A stretch of DNA of 64,000 nt from an uncultured bacterium (GCA_902796305.1 CADBOJ010000089.1:22586-86585), one strand, 5' to 3'; shown: positions 15,481 through 25,131, numbered from the stretch's first letter. Numbers and translations are program-made. The notes: generated by a model not told the origin, from the sequence alone.

Positions 15481-16932
15481 ATGACAAAACAATTCAGACA
15501 GGAATATTCAATAAAATCCGTACCGACGGATGAACCGAATTTGCTTGAAAATACGCTTAATGCTATGGCAAACAGCGGATGGGAATTGTATTCCATTTAT
15601 GAATCAGAGCAAAACTCCAAGATAATGTATAATTGTATCTTTGTAAAGGAAAGCGAAAACCTTATTGAAGAAACAGATGATGAGATTGTGAATTTTCGCT
15701 CTCAAGTTGAAAAGATGCTGTATTCAAAAGAAGAGCCGTATGAGCTGTGTTTAAACCTTCAAAGAAAAATAAGAGATAAAAAAGAAAAAATCGAACGGGT
15801 TAAAAAGTTTTTAGAAAACTCAAAAGAAGATGAAAGAGAAATTTTAAACGACGAAATTAAAAAAGATATTGATGAATTAAATGATTTAAAAAGGGACTTA
15901 AAAGAAGTTCTTGCCCCTTCTAAAATGTCCAAGTTTTTGGGTGAAGAAAGATTATCCATTAATCTTTCGCAGGAGAATTATTCGCTTTGTGATCCGAAAA
16001 GGGATAAAAATCTGCTTTCCCAAACCGTTAAAGTAAGACAGGAACTTACAAAAGAACTCGGATATATAATTCCTAAAGTTCAGTTTATTGAAAATACTTC
16101 ACTTGACGAATATGAGTTTACAATAAATATCCATGGCGTAAGCGTTGTAAGAGCATATGCATATCCCGAGCACATTGCTTATTTTGAAGATGAATTAAAT
16201 ATAGATAAAGCTCCAAAAAATTCATTCAAGACAAAAGACCCTTTAACCAAAAGAAAAATTATCTGGATAGATAAAAAAGAATGTGAAAACTTCTGGACTG
16301 AGGGAATTGAAGCAAGCGAGTATATTGCAAACTATTTAAGTTACTATGCCATAGTTCATGTTGATGAAATTTTTGATTATAACGACTTAAACAGATATGT
16401 TGATTTTGTAAATAATGAAAACCCGTTTTTAACGGACACTGTTTTAGGAGAATATGTAAGCGTTTCGGAATTGAAATATATTCTGACAAGTTTAATTAGA
16501 GAAAGAGTAAGCATTAAAGACATTACATATATTTTTGAAAAATTAAATGATTTTTCCGATGACCCGTCTAAAATAGATTTGCAGGATAAATTAAGATGCG
16601 CTTTATCAAGGCAGATATCTTCTTCCGTTGCAAATAAAGATAAAGAAATATTTGCCTATGAACTCGGAGAAGATACAATACAGCTTCTTGAAAAACAAAC
16701 CGATAAAGAAGAAGCAAGTATTAAGATTGATTTATCAAAGTTTTCAAAGTTAAAAAAAGTTTTAAAAGAATTAAAAAATGATATTATAAATCAAAATGCT
16801 GTTCTGATTGTTCCGCAACCGTTCAGGCATGTCGTGTTTATTCTTGTTTCTCAATTATTTACGGATATTCCCGTTATTTGCTATGAAGAAATTGCAAGCG
16901 ATTATAAGCTCAATATTTTAGGTAAGGTCTGA
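15481..16932 (+). CDS. Soluble protein: DUF4177-like domain, coiled coil, free-standing FlhA/SctV C-terminal domain
   Basis: A 483-residue protein with no membrane segment. Residues 1-57 resemble DUF4177 (NLLENTLNAMANSGWELYSI). Residues 68-145 are charged and coiled-coil-like. Residues ~155-483 follow the cytoplasmic domain of FHIPEP proteins: SQTVKVRQELTKELGYIIPK and YEFTINIHGV (about 180-220), YVSVSELKYILTSLIRERVS (325-344), RCALSRQI (372-379), VLIVPQPFRH (441-450) and PVICYEEIASD (464-474). In FlhA/SctV this domain forms the nonameric export-gate ring that receives chaperone-substrate complexes; the eight-helix channel part is absent here. A longer frame from 15322 would overlap the divergent gene; ATG 15481 follows an extended -10 (TGTTATTAT, 15465-15473) by seven bases. 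Function unknown. Confidence 0.78.
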   Translation: MTKQFRQEYSIKSVPTDEPNLLENTLNAMANSGWELYSIYESEQNSKIMYNCIFVKESENLIEETDDEIVNFRSQVEKMLYSKEEPYELCLNLQRKIRDKKEKIERVKKFLENSKEDEREILNDEIKKDIDELNDLKRDLKEVLAPSKMSKFLGEERLSINLSQENYSLCDPKRDKNLLSQTVKVRQELTKELGYIIPKVQFIENTSLDEYEFTINIHGVSVVRAYAYPEHIAYFEDELNIDKAPKNSFKTKDPLTKRKIIWIDKKECENFWTEGIEASEYIANYLSYYAIVHVDEIFDYNDLNRYVDFVNNENPFLTDTVLGEYVSVSELKYILTSLIRERVSIKDITYIFEKLNDFSDDPSKIDLQDKLRCALSRQISSSVANKDKEIFAYELGEDTIQLLEKQTDKEEASIKIDLSKFSKLKKVLKELKNDIINQNAVLIVPQPFRHVVFILVSQLFTDIPVICYEEIASDYKLNILGKV

Positions 16933-18651
16933 TGTATCAAAGTTTGTAACAGCAATCACATCGGGTAAATCCAAATTGGAATGAGCAATGCCCTTGTTTG
17001 AAAATCTTGTATTTTTGTATAACATCGGAGATAGTATAGTGGCACTTATATATGAATTATTATCCGGAAGCATATAGGGCATACCGATTCCCATTATTCC
17101 GTTTTTATATGTTGATGCAAATTTTTTAAGATAGCTGCATTCTTTTCCTGTAAAAGTTTTATATATTTTTTCGGGCGCATCCTGAGCTGTATATAAAGTT
17201 CTTGTATGGCAATTGGCATCCGTTGTCCATAGTTTAGGATTAGCCGAAATAATCGAATAAAAATAAAAATTAGTGTTTAGAAAATCTTCAGTCAGGATAT
17301 CGTTATGAAACCATTTTACTACCTGCATTTGACTTTGTCCGCTAATAGACATATCATCCAATATAATTATGTTGTTTTTGGGTGTCAAATCTTCTATATC
17401 AAACGTAAAAGAAGAGCTATCCAAACCGTTTGCTTTTTGGTACATATAATTTATAAGAACATTACTTTTGATATCGTGCGGAATATAGTATAAGTTCTTT
17501 TTACCTGATTTATGTTCCATAAAATCAAACTCTTCTTTGATTTTTTTTAAAGAACGACTCAAGCTTTCAGGAGAAAAAACATAAGTAAAATTATCCAGAT
17601 ATTTCATGATTGCCGTTTGTTTCTCCGATAAAGACATATTTGATATATCATTTGGAAGTTTTGCTTCGGACAACTTTAAGATAAGATTTTTAATATACTG
17701 TTTATCCGGAACAGGGTGTCTTAGGTTATTGAGGATGGTTTCAGGGGTAATGTCTTCCGTCAGATCAGTTCTGATTATTTCGATATTACCGTATGATTCC
17801 GGAAGCAGTTTGTATAACCTCAAAACAATATCTTTATTTAAGATATTTTCAATATTTTCACCTTTTTGTATTCTTTTTATGGTATCAATTGCAAGGGATT
17901 TTAAATAGCCGCTTCCAGATAAAAAGCTTGTACTGTAATATTTTCCGTCACTTGCTTTAACATCATATCCGTCAAGTATACATATTTTTGCCCGATTTAA
18001 TTCTAAAAGTTTTTTTACCTTATCTGCTTGGTTTGTTACCCTTTCTTTGTTTCTTGAACCCGTGTTTTTTTCAAGAATATTAAGCCAAATATTATCTGCA
18101 AAAAAAGGTGAAACTCTGCTGAAATCATCTTTTTTGCTTGGAAATTTGAAATAAATGTATCCGAAAGTACAATTTAAAGGATTGCTTCTTACGGGCACAG
18201 GCAAGGATAATTCAAGCTCTTCTGTTGCTTTTTCCATAAATTCCCATGATTTATACGAACTGAATTGGGTTAATCTGTATAGTGTCTTGAGTATAAGCTT
18301 CTCATCCGCGTTCGTTGAGAGTTTTATGTCGCTTATCAATTTATTTATATCGTCAATATTCGGGTTTAAAAGTTCGGAATTTAATTTTGCTTCATATTTT
18401 TCGGCAAATTCGTCAATATCATCGTAATTATTGCAAACAGGTCTGAATACCGGCGAAGCTTTTACGATGGGGTCATATTTTAATTCATCTCCCTTAAAAC
18501 TTATACCGAAATAAGTGTTTAATAAAGTTGTGTTTACTTTTTTTAATTGCGGATTGCTAACTAAATTGTTTTTGGCAGACGGTTTAGTAAAACCGCCTGC
18601 TTTTTGATTTTTATAAATTAACTGATGATGGGGATTAAATATTATTTTCAT
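16918..18651 (-). CDS. Lineage-specific protein with phosphoribosyltransferase-like loop
   Basis: A 577-residue protein not assigned to a family. The N-terminus carries the short motif YFGISFKGDE (about 47-56), seen in various forms in other unknown proteins here. Residues ~428-440 (IIILDDMSISGQS) match the PRPP-binding loop pattern hhhhDDhhxTGxT of type I phosphoribosyltransferases, preceded by helices with a PHDIKSNVLINYMY segment. No membrane helix. It overlaps the convergent FlhA-domain gene by 15 bases and follows the 363-residue gene by two bases. Catalysis is unproven: the acidic pair is present, but TGxT is SGQS. Confidence 0.6.
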   Translation of the reverse strand: MKIIFNPHHQLIYKNQKAGGFTKPSAKNNLVSNPQLKKVNTTLLNTYFGISFKGDELKYDPIVKASPVFRPVCNNYDDIDEFAEKYEAKLNSELLNPNIDDINKLISDIKLSTNADEKLILKTLYRLTQFSSYKSWEFMEKATEELELSLPVPVRSNPLNCTFGYIYFKFPSKKDDFSRVSPFFADNIWLNILEKNTGSRNKERVTNQADKVKKLLELNRAKICILDGYDVKASDGKYYSTSFLSGSGYLKSLAIDTIKRIQKGENIENILNKDIVLRLYKLLPESYGNIEIIRTDLTEDITPETILNNLRHPVPDKQYIKNLILKLSEAKLPNDISNMSLSEKQTAIMKYLDNFTYVFSPESLSRSLKKIKEEFDFMEHKSGKKNLYYIPHDIKSNVLINYMYQKANGLDSSSFTFDIEDLTPKNNIIILDDMSISGQSQMQVVKWFHNDILTEDFLNTNFYFYSIISANPKLWTTDANCHTRTLYTAQDAPEKIYKTFTGKECSYLKKFASTYKNGIMGIGMPYMLPDNNSYISATILSPMLYKNTRFSNKGIAHSNLDLPDVIAVTNFDTSDLT

Positions 18652-18653
18652 TG

Positions 18654-19745
18654 TTAATAGTCGGCTTGTTCTGTTTTATCTTTTGATAATGACTTATCAA
18701 TAAATTTAGCAATTTTAGATGCTGCCTGCCCCGTTGCAAGACCGAAAATCAGGGATTTAGCACCGCTAAATGCCTTCATTGTGCCGAACATTGTACTTAA
18801 CAAAGTAACAATCAAAGGTATACCCAAATTTGTATAAATAGATTTTCTTTCTTCTTTTGTCGGAGCATTAAGGGCTGAGGTTGTCAAACCCAGCATTGAA
18901 ATAATGATTGTAAGCAGATCGGTAGGAGCGCTTCCGCAATTAATATCCCTCATTTTCGGGGCTAATATATTATATGTCTTTTCTCTTTGAGAATTAAATT
19001 TTTCAACAGCGCTTTTTAAGCCGTCGCTCCATTTTTCATCAATTTGAACGGAAGAAAATCTTTCGGGGAAAGCTTCCGCAATTTTCTTATCCGCAATAGA
19101 ACCGCCTATAAATCTTGAAAAGAATGATTTATTAAACAGTTTATCCGTTACACGGTTACCTTTTTGGTGGAGTCCTGATTGTGTTATTTTGTCTACTTCC
19201 GAATAAAAATCGCCGTAATTTTGTAAATTCGCAATTTTTTCTCCGCCGGCTTTAATGACATCATTATATGCTTCTGTATATTTACCTTTAAGCGAAGATT
19301 TTACCGTAGTTTTATATAAATTTGTAATCCAATCGCCTATTTTTTCAAATATACCAAATCCGGGAATTTTTTTAAGTTTTTCATTTCTTATAAACTTATC
19401 CCAGTAGTCATCTTTTATATTTATTATGTTGGATATTGCATTTGAAACATAATTTAAAAGATTAAATTTGTTACTTCTTTCCTTGATTTTACCGACATTA
19501 TCAATACCGATTTTACCTTTTCTTACCGTTCCGATAAGTGCAAGCGTACCGATAACGGTTGCTGCGATTGCTGAAGTTTTATAAATTCTTTTTCTTCTTT
19601 CTTTTTCGGATATATCTTTATCCGTATAATAGTGAATAACTCTGCCGTATGCGTTTTGGAGGTATTTTTTCGGAGAAGAAAAATTAGTGTCTGTAAATTT
19701 TTTATAGATATTATTTTCTGTTTTTATTGAAATTGAATCTGCCAT
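18654..19745 (-). CDS. Uncharacterised membrane-associated protein
   Basis: A 363-residue protein with a hydrophobic segment near residues 53-68 (TSAIAATVIGTLALIG) and two more near 275-295 and 308-345 (LLTIIISMLGLTTSAL, IPLIVTLLSTMFG). The middle is basic and helical. The end is charged (DKSLSKDKTEQADY). No family recognised. The stop is two bases from the start of the 577-residue gene, so they form one unit; the exported 375-residue gene lies 43 bases downstream of its start in the opposite sense of reading, i.e. upstream in the transcript. Confidence 0.55.
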   Translation of the reverse strand: MADSISIKTENNIYKKFTDTNFSSPKKYLQNAYGRVIHYYTDKDISEKERRKRIYKTSAIAATVIGTLALIGTVRKGKIGIDNVGKIKERSNKFNLLNYVSNAISNIINIKDDYWDKFIRNEKLKKIPGFGIFEKIGDWITNLYKTTVKSSLKGKYTEAYNDVIKAGGEKIANLQNYGDFYSEVDKITQSGLHQKGNRVTDKLFNKSFFSRFIGGSIADKKIAEAFPERFSSVQIDEKWSDGLKSAVEKFNSQREKTYNILAPKMRDINCGSAPTDLLTIIISMLGLTTSALNAPTKEERKSIYTNLGIPLIVTLLSTMFGTMKAFSGAKSLIFGLATGQAASKIAKFIDKSLSKDKTEQADY

Positions 19746-19788
19746 ACTTTTTTAAACCATGTAAATAAAATTTATTGCTTTTAAAATT

Positions 19789-20916
19789 TTATTTATTTTT
19801 TGCCTTTTTAGTTTTTTCTTTTTCTTTTAAATCAATTTTAGCATTATCAATTGAATATTTTGCAACGGGTTTTTTTGTTTTTCTGTCATAAAATACAAGC
19901 CAGTGTTTTGCTTTTTTATCGGTAACATTAAAGGATAATTTTCCGACAACCCTATCTCCTGGTGAAATTGTTTTAAACCATAAAGATGTATCACCGAAAG
20001 GACTCGGAAAAAATACCTGCTCCGTATTTGAAGCCAAAGCTATATCAAAAGTCGAAAAAGTATATTCGGAATAATTATCAATTCCTAAAGATAATGTTAT
20101 GGTGTTTTCGGTACCGAACGGGTCTTTTTCAAGTTTAACCGCATTAATTCTTACATTCAACCCCTCAAGAAACTGTTCCTCCTGTTTAAACGCATCTTTT
20201 GAAAACACAGGCATATCTATTCCGGTATCGATTTTAATTTTAAGTTCATCTCCGGGCTTAATCATAAAACCTTTACCCTTTTTAATTATTGCAGCGGTAA
20301 GTCCTATAACTCCGCCTACAGCAGCACCGCCTGCAATAGTATATCCGTTTGAGGCAATAGCAGCACCCAGTCCCAGAGTGTTAAGTGCAAAAAAACCTCC
20401 CGCTACACCGCCAAGAAGAGTATATCCTGCATGATGTGCTATTGTTTTTGCAGCACCTTTTACTTTATTGTCTTTTGTTGTAAGAGATGCCTGAATAGGT
20501 ATTTCTCTGCCATCCGGAGTAACCATATAGTCAAAATCGATATTTACATAGCCGTCACGCCCCATGTTTTTCGGGTTTTCAATAAATTTTACAATACCAT
20601 GGACAATAGTTCCGCTCGGTATTAATACTCCTTTATTTCCCTCAACATCACTTGTTACTTCCGCAAAAAATTCATCCCCTTCAAGGGTATAGCCCGAACT
20701 TAAAACCTGAGAAACGCTTAAATTTATGACATCTTTTGAATTAAGCTCCTCAATTTCGCCCGTAAATAATTTTTTATCAAGTTCTTTATTTATTGTATCG
20801 TCTTTATGAATGTAACCAGATATAGAGGAATCCGCATATGCAAGCTCCAAGCCTCCGCAGTATAAAAAAGAACTTAATATGATACAAGAAGTAATTTTTT
20901 TAAACGCTATCCCCAT
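19789..20916 (-). CDS. Exported protein with beta domain and glycine-rich hydrophobic segment
   Basis: A 375-residue protein starting at the ATG at 20916 (a TTG seven codons upstream is possible but would add a non-signal-like extension). The signal peptide is visible (FKKITSCIILSSFLYCGGLE..AYA). A beta-rich domain follows with GVLIPSGTIVHGIVKFIENP and YMVTPDGREIPI, a layout reminiscent of VirB10/TrbI-like beta domains though too weak to assign. Residues ~165-210 are Gly/Ala-rich and could insert in a membrane (TLLGGVAGGFFALNTLG). The C-terminal third is another beta domain, and the tail is a run of Lys. Likely envelope protein. It begins the reverse unit that continues with the 363- and 577-residue genes. 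Confidence 0.6.
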   Translation of the reverse strand: MGIAFKKITSCIILSSFLYCGGLELAYADSSISGYIHKDDTINKELDKKLFTGEIEELNSKDVINLSVSQVLSSGYTLEGDEFFAEVTSDVEGNKGVLIPSGTIVHGIVKFIENPKNMGRDGYVNIDFDYMVTPDGREIPIQASLTTKDNKVKGAAKTIAHHAGYTLLGGVAGGFFALNTLGLGAAIASNGYTIAGGAAVGGVIGLTAAIIKKGKGFMIKPGDELKIKIDTGIDMPVFSKDAFKQEEQFLEGLNVRINAVKLEKDPFGTENTITLSLGIDNYSEYTFSTFDIALASNTEQVFFPSPFGDTSLWFKTISPGDRVVGKLSFNVTDKKAKHWLVFYDRKTKKPVAKYSIDNAKIDLKEKEKTKKAKNK

Positions 20917-21020
20917 AAGAATAATATAATAACACAATTTTTAATAAAAAATTATTTTATTTATATTTTTCATATTTTTACTCTATAATTTAGTTGATAC
21001 TGCATTTAGGAGAAAAATAT

Positions 21021-21329
21021 ATGACAGATTGTATTTTTTGCAAAATATTAAATAAAGAAATTCCGTCTAAATTTGTGTATGAAGATGATGAAGTTTTTGC
21101 TATTAATGATATTAATCCGAAAGCAAAAAAGCATATTCTTGTTATCCCGAAAAAACATGTTAAATCCTTAAATGAAGTGGAAAACTTTGACTTAATTAAA
21201 AAAATGTTTGAAGCTATTAGAAAGATTAACAAACAGGAAGGAATTGTTGACTTCAAAACGCAAATCAATACAGGCAGAGGCGCAGGACAGGAAGTTGACC
21301 ATTTACACATACATATTCTGGCAAACTGA
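21021..21329 (+). CDS. HIT-family (HINT-type) nucleotide-binding protein
   Basis: A 102-residue histidine-triad protein, likely a purine nucleoside phosphoramidase or related nucleotidyl hydrolase. It begins CIFCKIL, has the AKKHILVIPKKH strand, and ends with the triad HLHIHIL. An upstream in-frame ATG would add nine residues, but TTAGGAG eight bases before ATG 21021 decides the start. TATAAT at 20984-20989 is the likely -10. It starts a forward gene run and lies two bases ahead of the cyclo-ligase gene. Confidence 0.93.
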   Translation: MTDCIFCKILNKEIPSKFVYEDDEVFAINDINPKAKKHILVIPKKHVKSLNEVENFDLIKKMFEAIRKINKQEGIVDFKTQINTGRGAGQEVDHLHIHILAN

Positions 21330-21331
21330 TA

Positions 21332-21886
21332 ATGGATACAATTTTAAAAAATAAGAATGAGTTAAGAAAATATGCCCTTGAAAAAAGAAAAGCTTCAAGG
21401 GTTTCAGGTGTTACGGAAATAAATTCAAAAAGAATAGTTTCCGCTATTTTAAATTCAAAAGAATTTAAAAAATCCAATAATATTGCCCTATACTACCCCA
21501 TAAAGGGCGAGATAGATATAACAGGGCTTTTAAATGTTAAAAATAAAAATTTCTATCTTCCCGTGTGCAAAGATAACGAGCTTGAATTTTTAAAATATGA
21601 AAATAAATTAGTATCCGGAAAATACAATATACCCGAGCCGACCGGAGAAAAAATCAATCCCGAACTTCTTGATATAATATATATTCCGGCTCTTATGGCA
21701 AACGGTAATTGTTACAGACTCGGCTACGGCAAAGGATATTATGACAGATTTTTTGCAAGTCACAAAATCAAGGCATTAAAAATTATTGTTGTTGCAAACG
21801 AACTTATAAGTAATAATTTCATACAGGATAGCAACGATTACAAGTGTGATATGATTTTAAGCGAAAAGAGTTTAATATTTGCTTAA
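21332..21886 (+). CDS. 5-formyltetrahydrofolate cyclo-ligase
   Basis: A 184-residue enzyme converting 5-formyl-THF to 5,10-methenyl-THF with ATP. Family marks are the basic N-terminal helix (NELRKYALEKRK), IALYYPIKGEID near residue 50, and the conserved RLGYGKGYYDRFF near residue 130. Length is typical (180-200). It follows the HIT gene by two bases, so the two are co-transcribed. Unlike many bacteria, ssrS (6S RNA) was not recognised next to it. Confidence 0.92.
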   Translation: MDTILKNKNELRKYALEKRKASRVSGVTEINSKRIVSAILNSKEFKKSNNIALYYPIKGEIDITGLLNVKNKNFYLPVCKDNELEFLKYENKLVSGKYNIPEPTGEKINPELLDIIYIPALMANGNCYRLGYGKGYYDRFFASHKIKALKIIVVANELISNNFIQDSNDYKCDMILSEKSLIFA

Positions 21887-21914
21887 ATATTAAAAATAGA
21901 CTAAAATTAATTTT

Positions 21915-22505
21915 ATGGAAGAAATAAGAAGAAATGATACGGCTGAATTAATATTTTCGGACAATATCACTTTGAGAGGTATTGTCAGTGATTTTTCAGC
22001 CAACAGGATAGTTTTTTTAATTATGGATGACTCTGTTGCTGAGGCTCGAAAGATAAAAGCATTGAGTAATCTTTTAGTTGTGGTAAATACTGATTACGGA
22101 CTAAAAAAGACATATTCTTCGGTTATAGAAGAGTTGGATGAGAACGGCTGTATTACGGTTGAAAACAATCCGTCCGTTCCCGTTATTCAAAAAAGGGAAT
22201 TTGTAAGGATTTCAAGCGATATCACATTTAAAATTAAAAAAGACGGTATGCTATTCAATTGCACATGCTTGAATATCTCTGGTGGCGGTATTGCTTTTAA
22301 TACGTCCGAAACTTATTTTAAATTAAACGAAAGAGTCCAGATTATTTTTCAATCTAAGGATTTCGAACAGGATATAGCGGTTGAAGCCATTATACATTTA
22401 ATTGATAAAAATAAAATTGTTGCACGCTATGTAGGCTTAAATAAGTACGATGAAGCAAAAATAGTTAAATATGTGTTCAAAAAATCCGCAAAAAAACTAA
22501 GGTAG
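21915..22505 (+). CDS. PilZ-domain protein (c-di-GMP receptor candidate)
   Basis: A 196-residue protein with an N-terminal YcgR-N-like beta domain (residues 1-90) and a C-terminal PilZ domain. The PilZ signature is present: KREFVRI near residue 95 (the RxxxR element, here K-R-E-F-V-R) and NISGGGIAF near 121 (D/NxSxxG). It could therefore bind cyclic di-GMP and act on motility, surface or polysaccharide functions. TAAAAT at 21902-21907 lies seven bases before the ATG with no ribosome binding site. It is followed 15 bases later by the TPR protein. Confidence 0.85.
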   Translation: MEEIRRNDTAELIFSDNITLRGIVSDFSANRIVFLIMDDSVAEARKIKALSNLLVVVNTDYGLKKTYSSVIEELDENGCITVENNPSVPVIQKREFVRISSDITFKIKKDGMLFNCTCLNISGGGIAFNTSETYFKLNERVQIIFQSKDFEQDIAVEAIIHLIDKNKIVARYVGLNKYDEAKIVKYVFKKSAKKLR

Positions 22506-22520
22506 GAATTTGGAGTTATT

Positions 22521-24113
22521 TTGGAAAATATTAAAAAAATAGATAAAGAAATAAACAGACTGACAAAAAAAGGGGAAATTCAACAAGCGATTGAATATTG
22601 TCAGAATTTGCTTTTAAAAGAACCGACGGACACTAATCTCCATATAAGGCTCGGTGACCTTTATATGGATTGGCATTTAGACGTTTATAAGTCCGAATTA
22701 TATATAGACGAAGCGGTTACCGAATATCAAAAAGCAGCGGAAGTGTTAATTGATAACGGTGAAATATATTATAAAATAGCAACAGCACTTTATTACAAGG
22801 GCGAACTTGATAAAGCAATAAATTACTATAATATTGCAATAGAAAAGAAATATAATGTAGCACAATGCTACTATATGATTGCAAAATCACTGAGCAAAAA
22901 AGACAGGTATCAGGATGCTCTTGAAAATACAAACAAAGCCTTAAAACATTCTTTTTTAAATTCATCAAGAATTCATTACCAAAAAGCAAGATTGCTCGGT
23001 GCTTTATATTTTAAAGACGGAAGAAGAAAATTCCAAATATATTTTGAACATATTATCGCATTTTTGACATTGATTTTTGATAAAGAATCAATTAAAGAGG
23101 TTACACGCAAATTGCAAGCACTTTCCATATATCCTACTCTTGTCAAGGGCGATGTGTTTTTCCAAAAAGGATTAATTGACGAAGCTTTTCAGATTTATTC
23201 GAGTGCGGTTGAAAAAATGCCGGGATCATCGCTTTTATATACAGTACTCGGCGATGCATACAGAAGAATAGGAAAACTGGATGAAGCGGTTATTGAATAT
23301 AAAATGGCACTCTGGATTGATCCTCTTAACCATGGAGCATATTCGGGTCTTGTTCAAACTTATGAAGAAATGGGCGACTACGATAACGCTATTTCATACT
23401 ATAAAAAATATATTCAAATACATCCTTATAATGCAGTATTGCATTCAAATATAGCAAATTTATATTTTATGAAAGGCGAAGGAGATAAGGCGGTTGAGCA
23501 TTATCAAGCTGCAATTACTCTTAATCCGAAGCCTGATTGGACAAGTATTGTTGCACAAACTTTAGGATACATTCAACAGAATGTAATTAAGGATGTTGAT
23601 TGCGCAATAGCAAATTATCAGCTGGCAAATGCGCTTTCTCCCAAAGAAATAGACGTATATATTTCATTAGGCAGTGCATTTTACGATAATGAAGATTATA
23701 AAAATGCCCTGATTTGTTACAGAAGAGCGCTTGAACTTGAACCTAAAAATTCTAAAATTCATTGTAATTTAGGTTATTTATACTGGGGCATGGGCAAACT
23801 CGATGAAGCAATTAAAGAATACACTTTATCCATTAATTATGACCCGATGTATGATATAGCTCATAATAATCTTGGCGTAATATATCTTGATGACCTTGTA
23901 CAGCTTCAAAAAGCCATTGATTGTTTCAATAAGGCAATTGATTGCAATCCTAATTATGCTCTTGCTTATTATAATCTCGGAAGATGCTATGCACTCAGGG
24001 GTGAAAAGATAGAAGCGGCAAAATACTTCCAACAGGCAATGGATGTTAATAACATTACAAATGAAATTGACCCTGCCGATATTCAGGACAGATTAAACGA
24101 TTTATTTAATTAA
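22521..24113 (+). CDS. Tetratricopeptide-repeat protein
   Basis: A 530-residue soluble protein made almost wholly of TPR units (about ten), for example AVIEYKMALWIDPLNHGAYS, NAISYYKKYIQIHPYNAVLH and NALICYRRALELEPKNSKIH. Between residues 155 and 205 there is a non-repeat hydrophobic stretch (FQIYFEHIIAFLTLIF). TPR arrays act as protein-binding scaffolds. The start is a TTG at 22521 with GGAG five bases before it. Probably co-transcribed with the PilZ gene. Confidence 0.9.
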   Translation: MENIKKIDKEINRLTKKGEIQQAIEYCQNLLLKEPTDTNLHIRLGDLYMDWHLDVYKSELYIDEAVTEYQKAAEVLIDNGEIYYKIATALYYKGELDKAINYYNIAIEKKYNVAQCYYMIAKSLSKKDRYQDALENTNKALKHSFLNSSRIHYQKARLLGALYFKDGRRKFQIYFEHIIAFLTLIFDKESIKEVTRKLQALSIYPTLVKGDVFFQKGLIDEAFQIYSSAVEKMPGSSLLYTVLGDAYRRIGKLDEAVIEYKMALWIDPLNHGAYSGLVQTYEEMGDYDNAISYYKKYIQIHPYNAVLHSNIANLYFMKGEGDKAVEHYQAAITLNPKPDWTSIVAQTLGYIQQNVIKDVDCAIANYQLANALSPKEIDVYISLGSAFYDNEDYKNALICYRRALELEPKNSKIHCNLGYLYWGMGKLDEAIKEYTLSINYDPMYDIAHNNLGVIYLDDLVQLQKAIDCFNKAIDCNPNYALAYYNLGRCYALRGEKIEAAKYFQQAMDVNNITNEIDPADIQDRLNDLFN

Positions 24114-24165
24114 TTTATCCGATATGATAATAAAATTTTGAAATTTTTCATAGTAAGATTATCAA

Positions 24166-25131
24166 ATGAATACTTGGACTTATATATTAAAGAGAATTTT
24201 GGAAAGTATACCGATACTGTTTATAGTATCTTTGTTGAGTTTCTTTTTAATCAGACTTTCCCCTGTTGATCCGCTTGCGCAGATGAAACTTAATCCTGCA
24301 ATATCGGAAGAAACCATACAAAAGGAAACAAAAAGACTGGGGCTTGATAAGCCTGTCATTGTTCAGTACGGATTATGGGTTAAAAATTTTTTATCGGGAA
24401 ATATGGGATATTGCATAGATAATACAAAAGTTTCCGTAAAAATCAAAAGCAGAATTTTAAACACTCTTCTCTTATCCCTCGTTGTGATATTTTTTAGCTG
24501 GATTATAGCACTTCCTCTGGGGATACTTGCGGCAATTTTTTATAACAGTTTATTTGATAAGATTTTAACTGTTTTATCAAGTGTCGGTATGGCAATACCG
24601 TCATTCTTTTTTGCTGTTTTAATGCTTCTGTTTGCCCAAAAAACAGGATATTTTCCGATAGGCGGTTTAACCAGCATAAATTTCAACGAAATGGATTTAT
24701 TTCATAAAATAGCGGATGTTATGTGGCATGTTGCACTTCCTGCTTTTGTTTTAACTACTATTTCATTATCATCCTTAATGCGCCAGATGAGAGCAAATTT
24801 ACTTGATATTCTGGATGCCGATTATGTAAAATTTGCTTATGCAAAGGGTTTATCCAAGTCTAAAGTTATAATAAAACATGCTTTAAGGAATGCGATAAAT
24901 CCAATTATTACTCTGCTTGGATTTGAGTTTGCAGGATTATTATCCGGTGCTGCTTTAACGGAGTATGTATTTCAATATCCGGGGCTTGGCAAATTAATTC
25001 TTGAGGCCGCTATGCAGTCTGATGTTAACCTTGTAATGGCAAGCCTTATGATTGGTGCTTTTATGTTGATATCCGGAAATATTATAGCAGATATCGTTTT
25101 AAAACTTACCGATCCGAGAGTGAGGATTTAG
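24166..25131 (+). CDS. ABC transporter permease, DppB/OppB type
   Basis: A 321-residue permease with six membrane spans of the peptide/nickel/opine import class. It has the typical start (RILESIPILFIVSLLSFFLI), the extracytoplasmic loop with LGLDKPVIVQYGLW, and the EAA loop DYVKFAYAKGLSKSKVIIKH that docks the ATPase, then GAALTEYVFQYPGLG. Its stop is directly followed by the start of the DppC-type gene. No ATPase or binding-protein gene is next to the pair. Confidence 0.93.
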   Translation: MNTWTYILKRILESIPILFIVSLLSFFLIRLSPVDPLAQMKLNPAISEETIQKETKRLGLDKPVIVQYGLWVKNFLSGNMGYCIDNTKVSVKIKSRILNTLLLSLVVIFFSWIIALPLGILAAIFYNSLFDKILTVLSSVGMAIPSFFFAVLMLLFAQKTGYFPIGGLTSINFNEMDLFHKIADVMWHVALPAFVLTTISLSSLMRQMRANLLDILDADYVKFAYAKGLSKSKVIIKHALRNAINPIITLLGFEFAGLLSGAALTEYVFQYPGLGKLILEAAMQSDVNLVMASLMIGAFMLISGNIIADIVLKLTDPRVRI

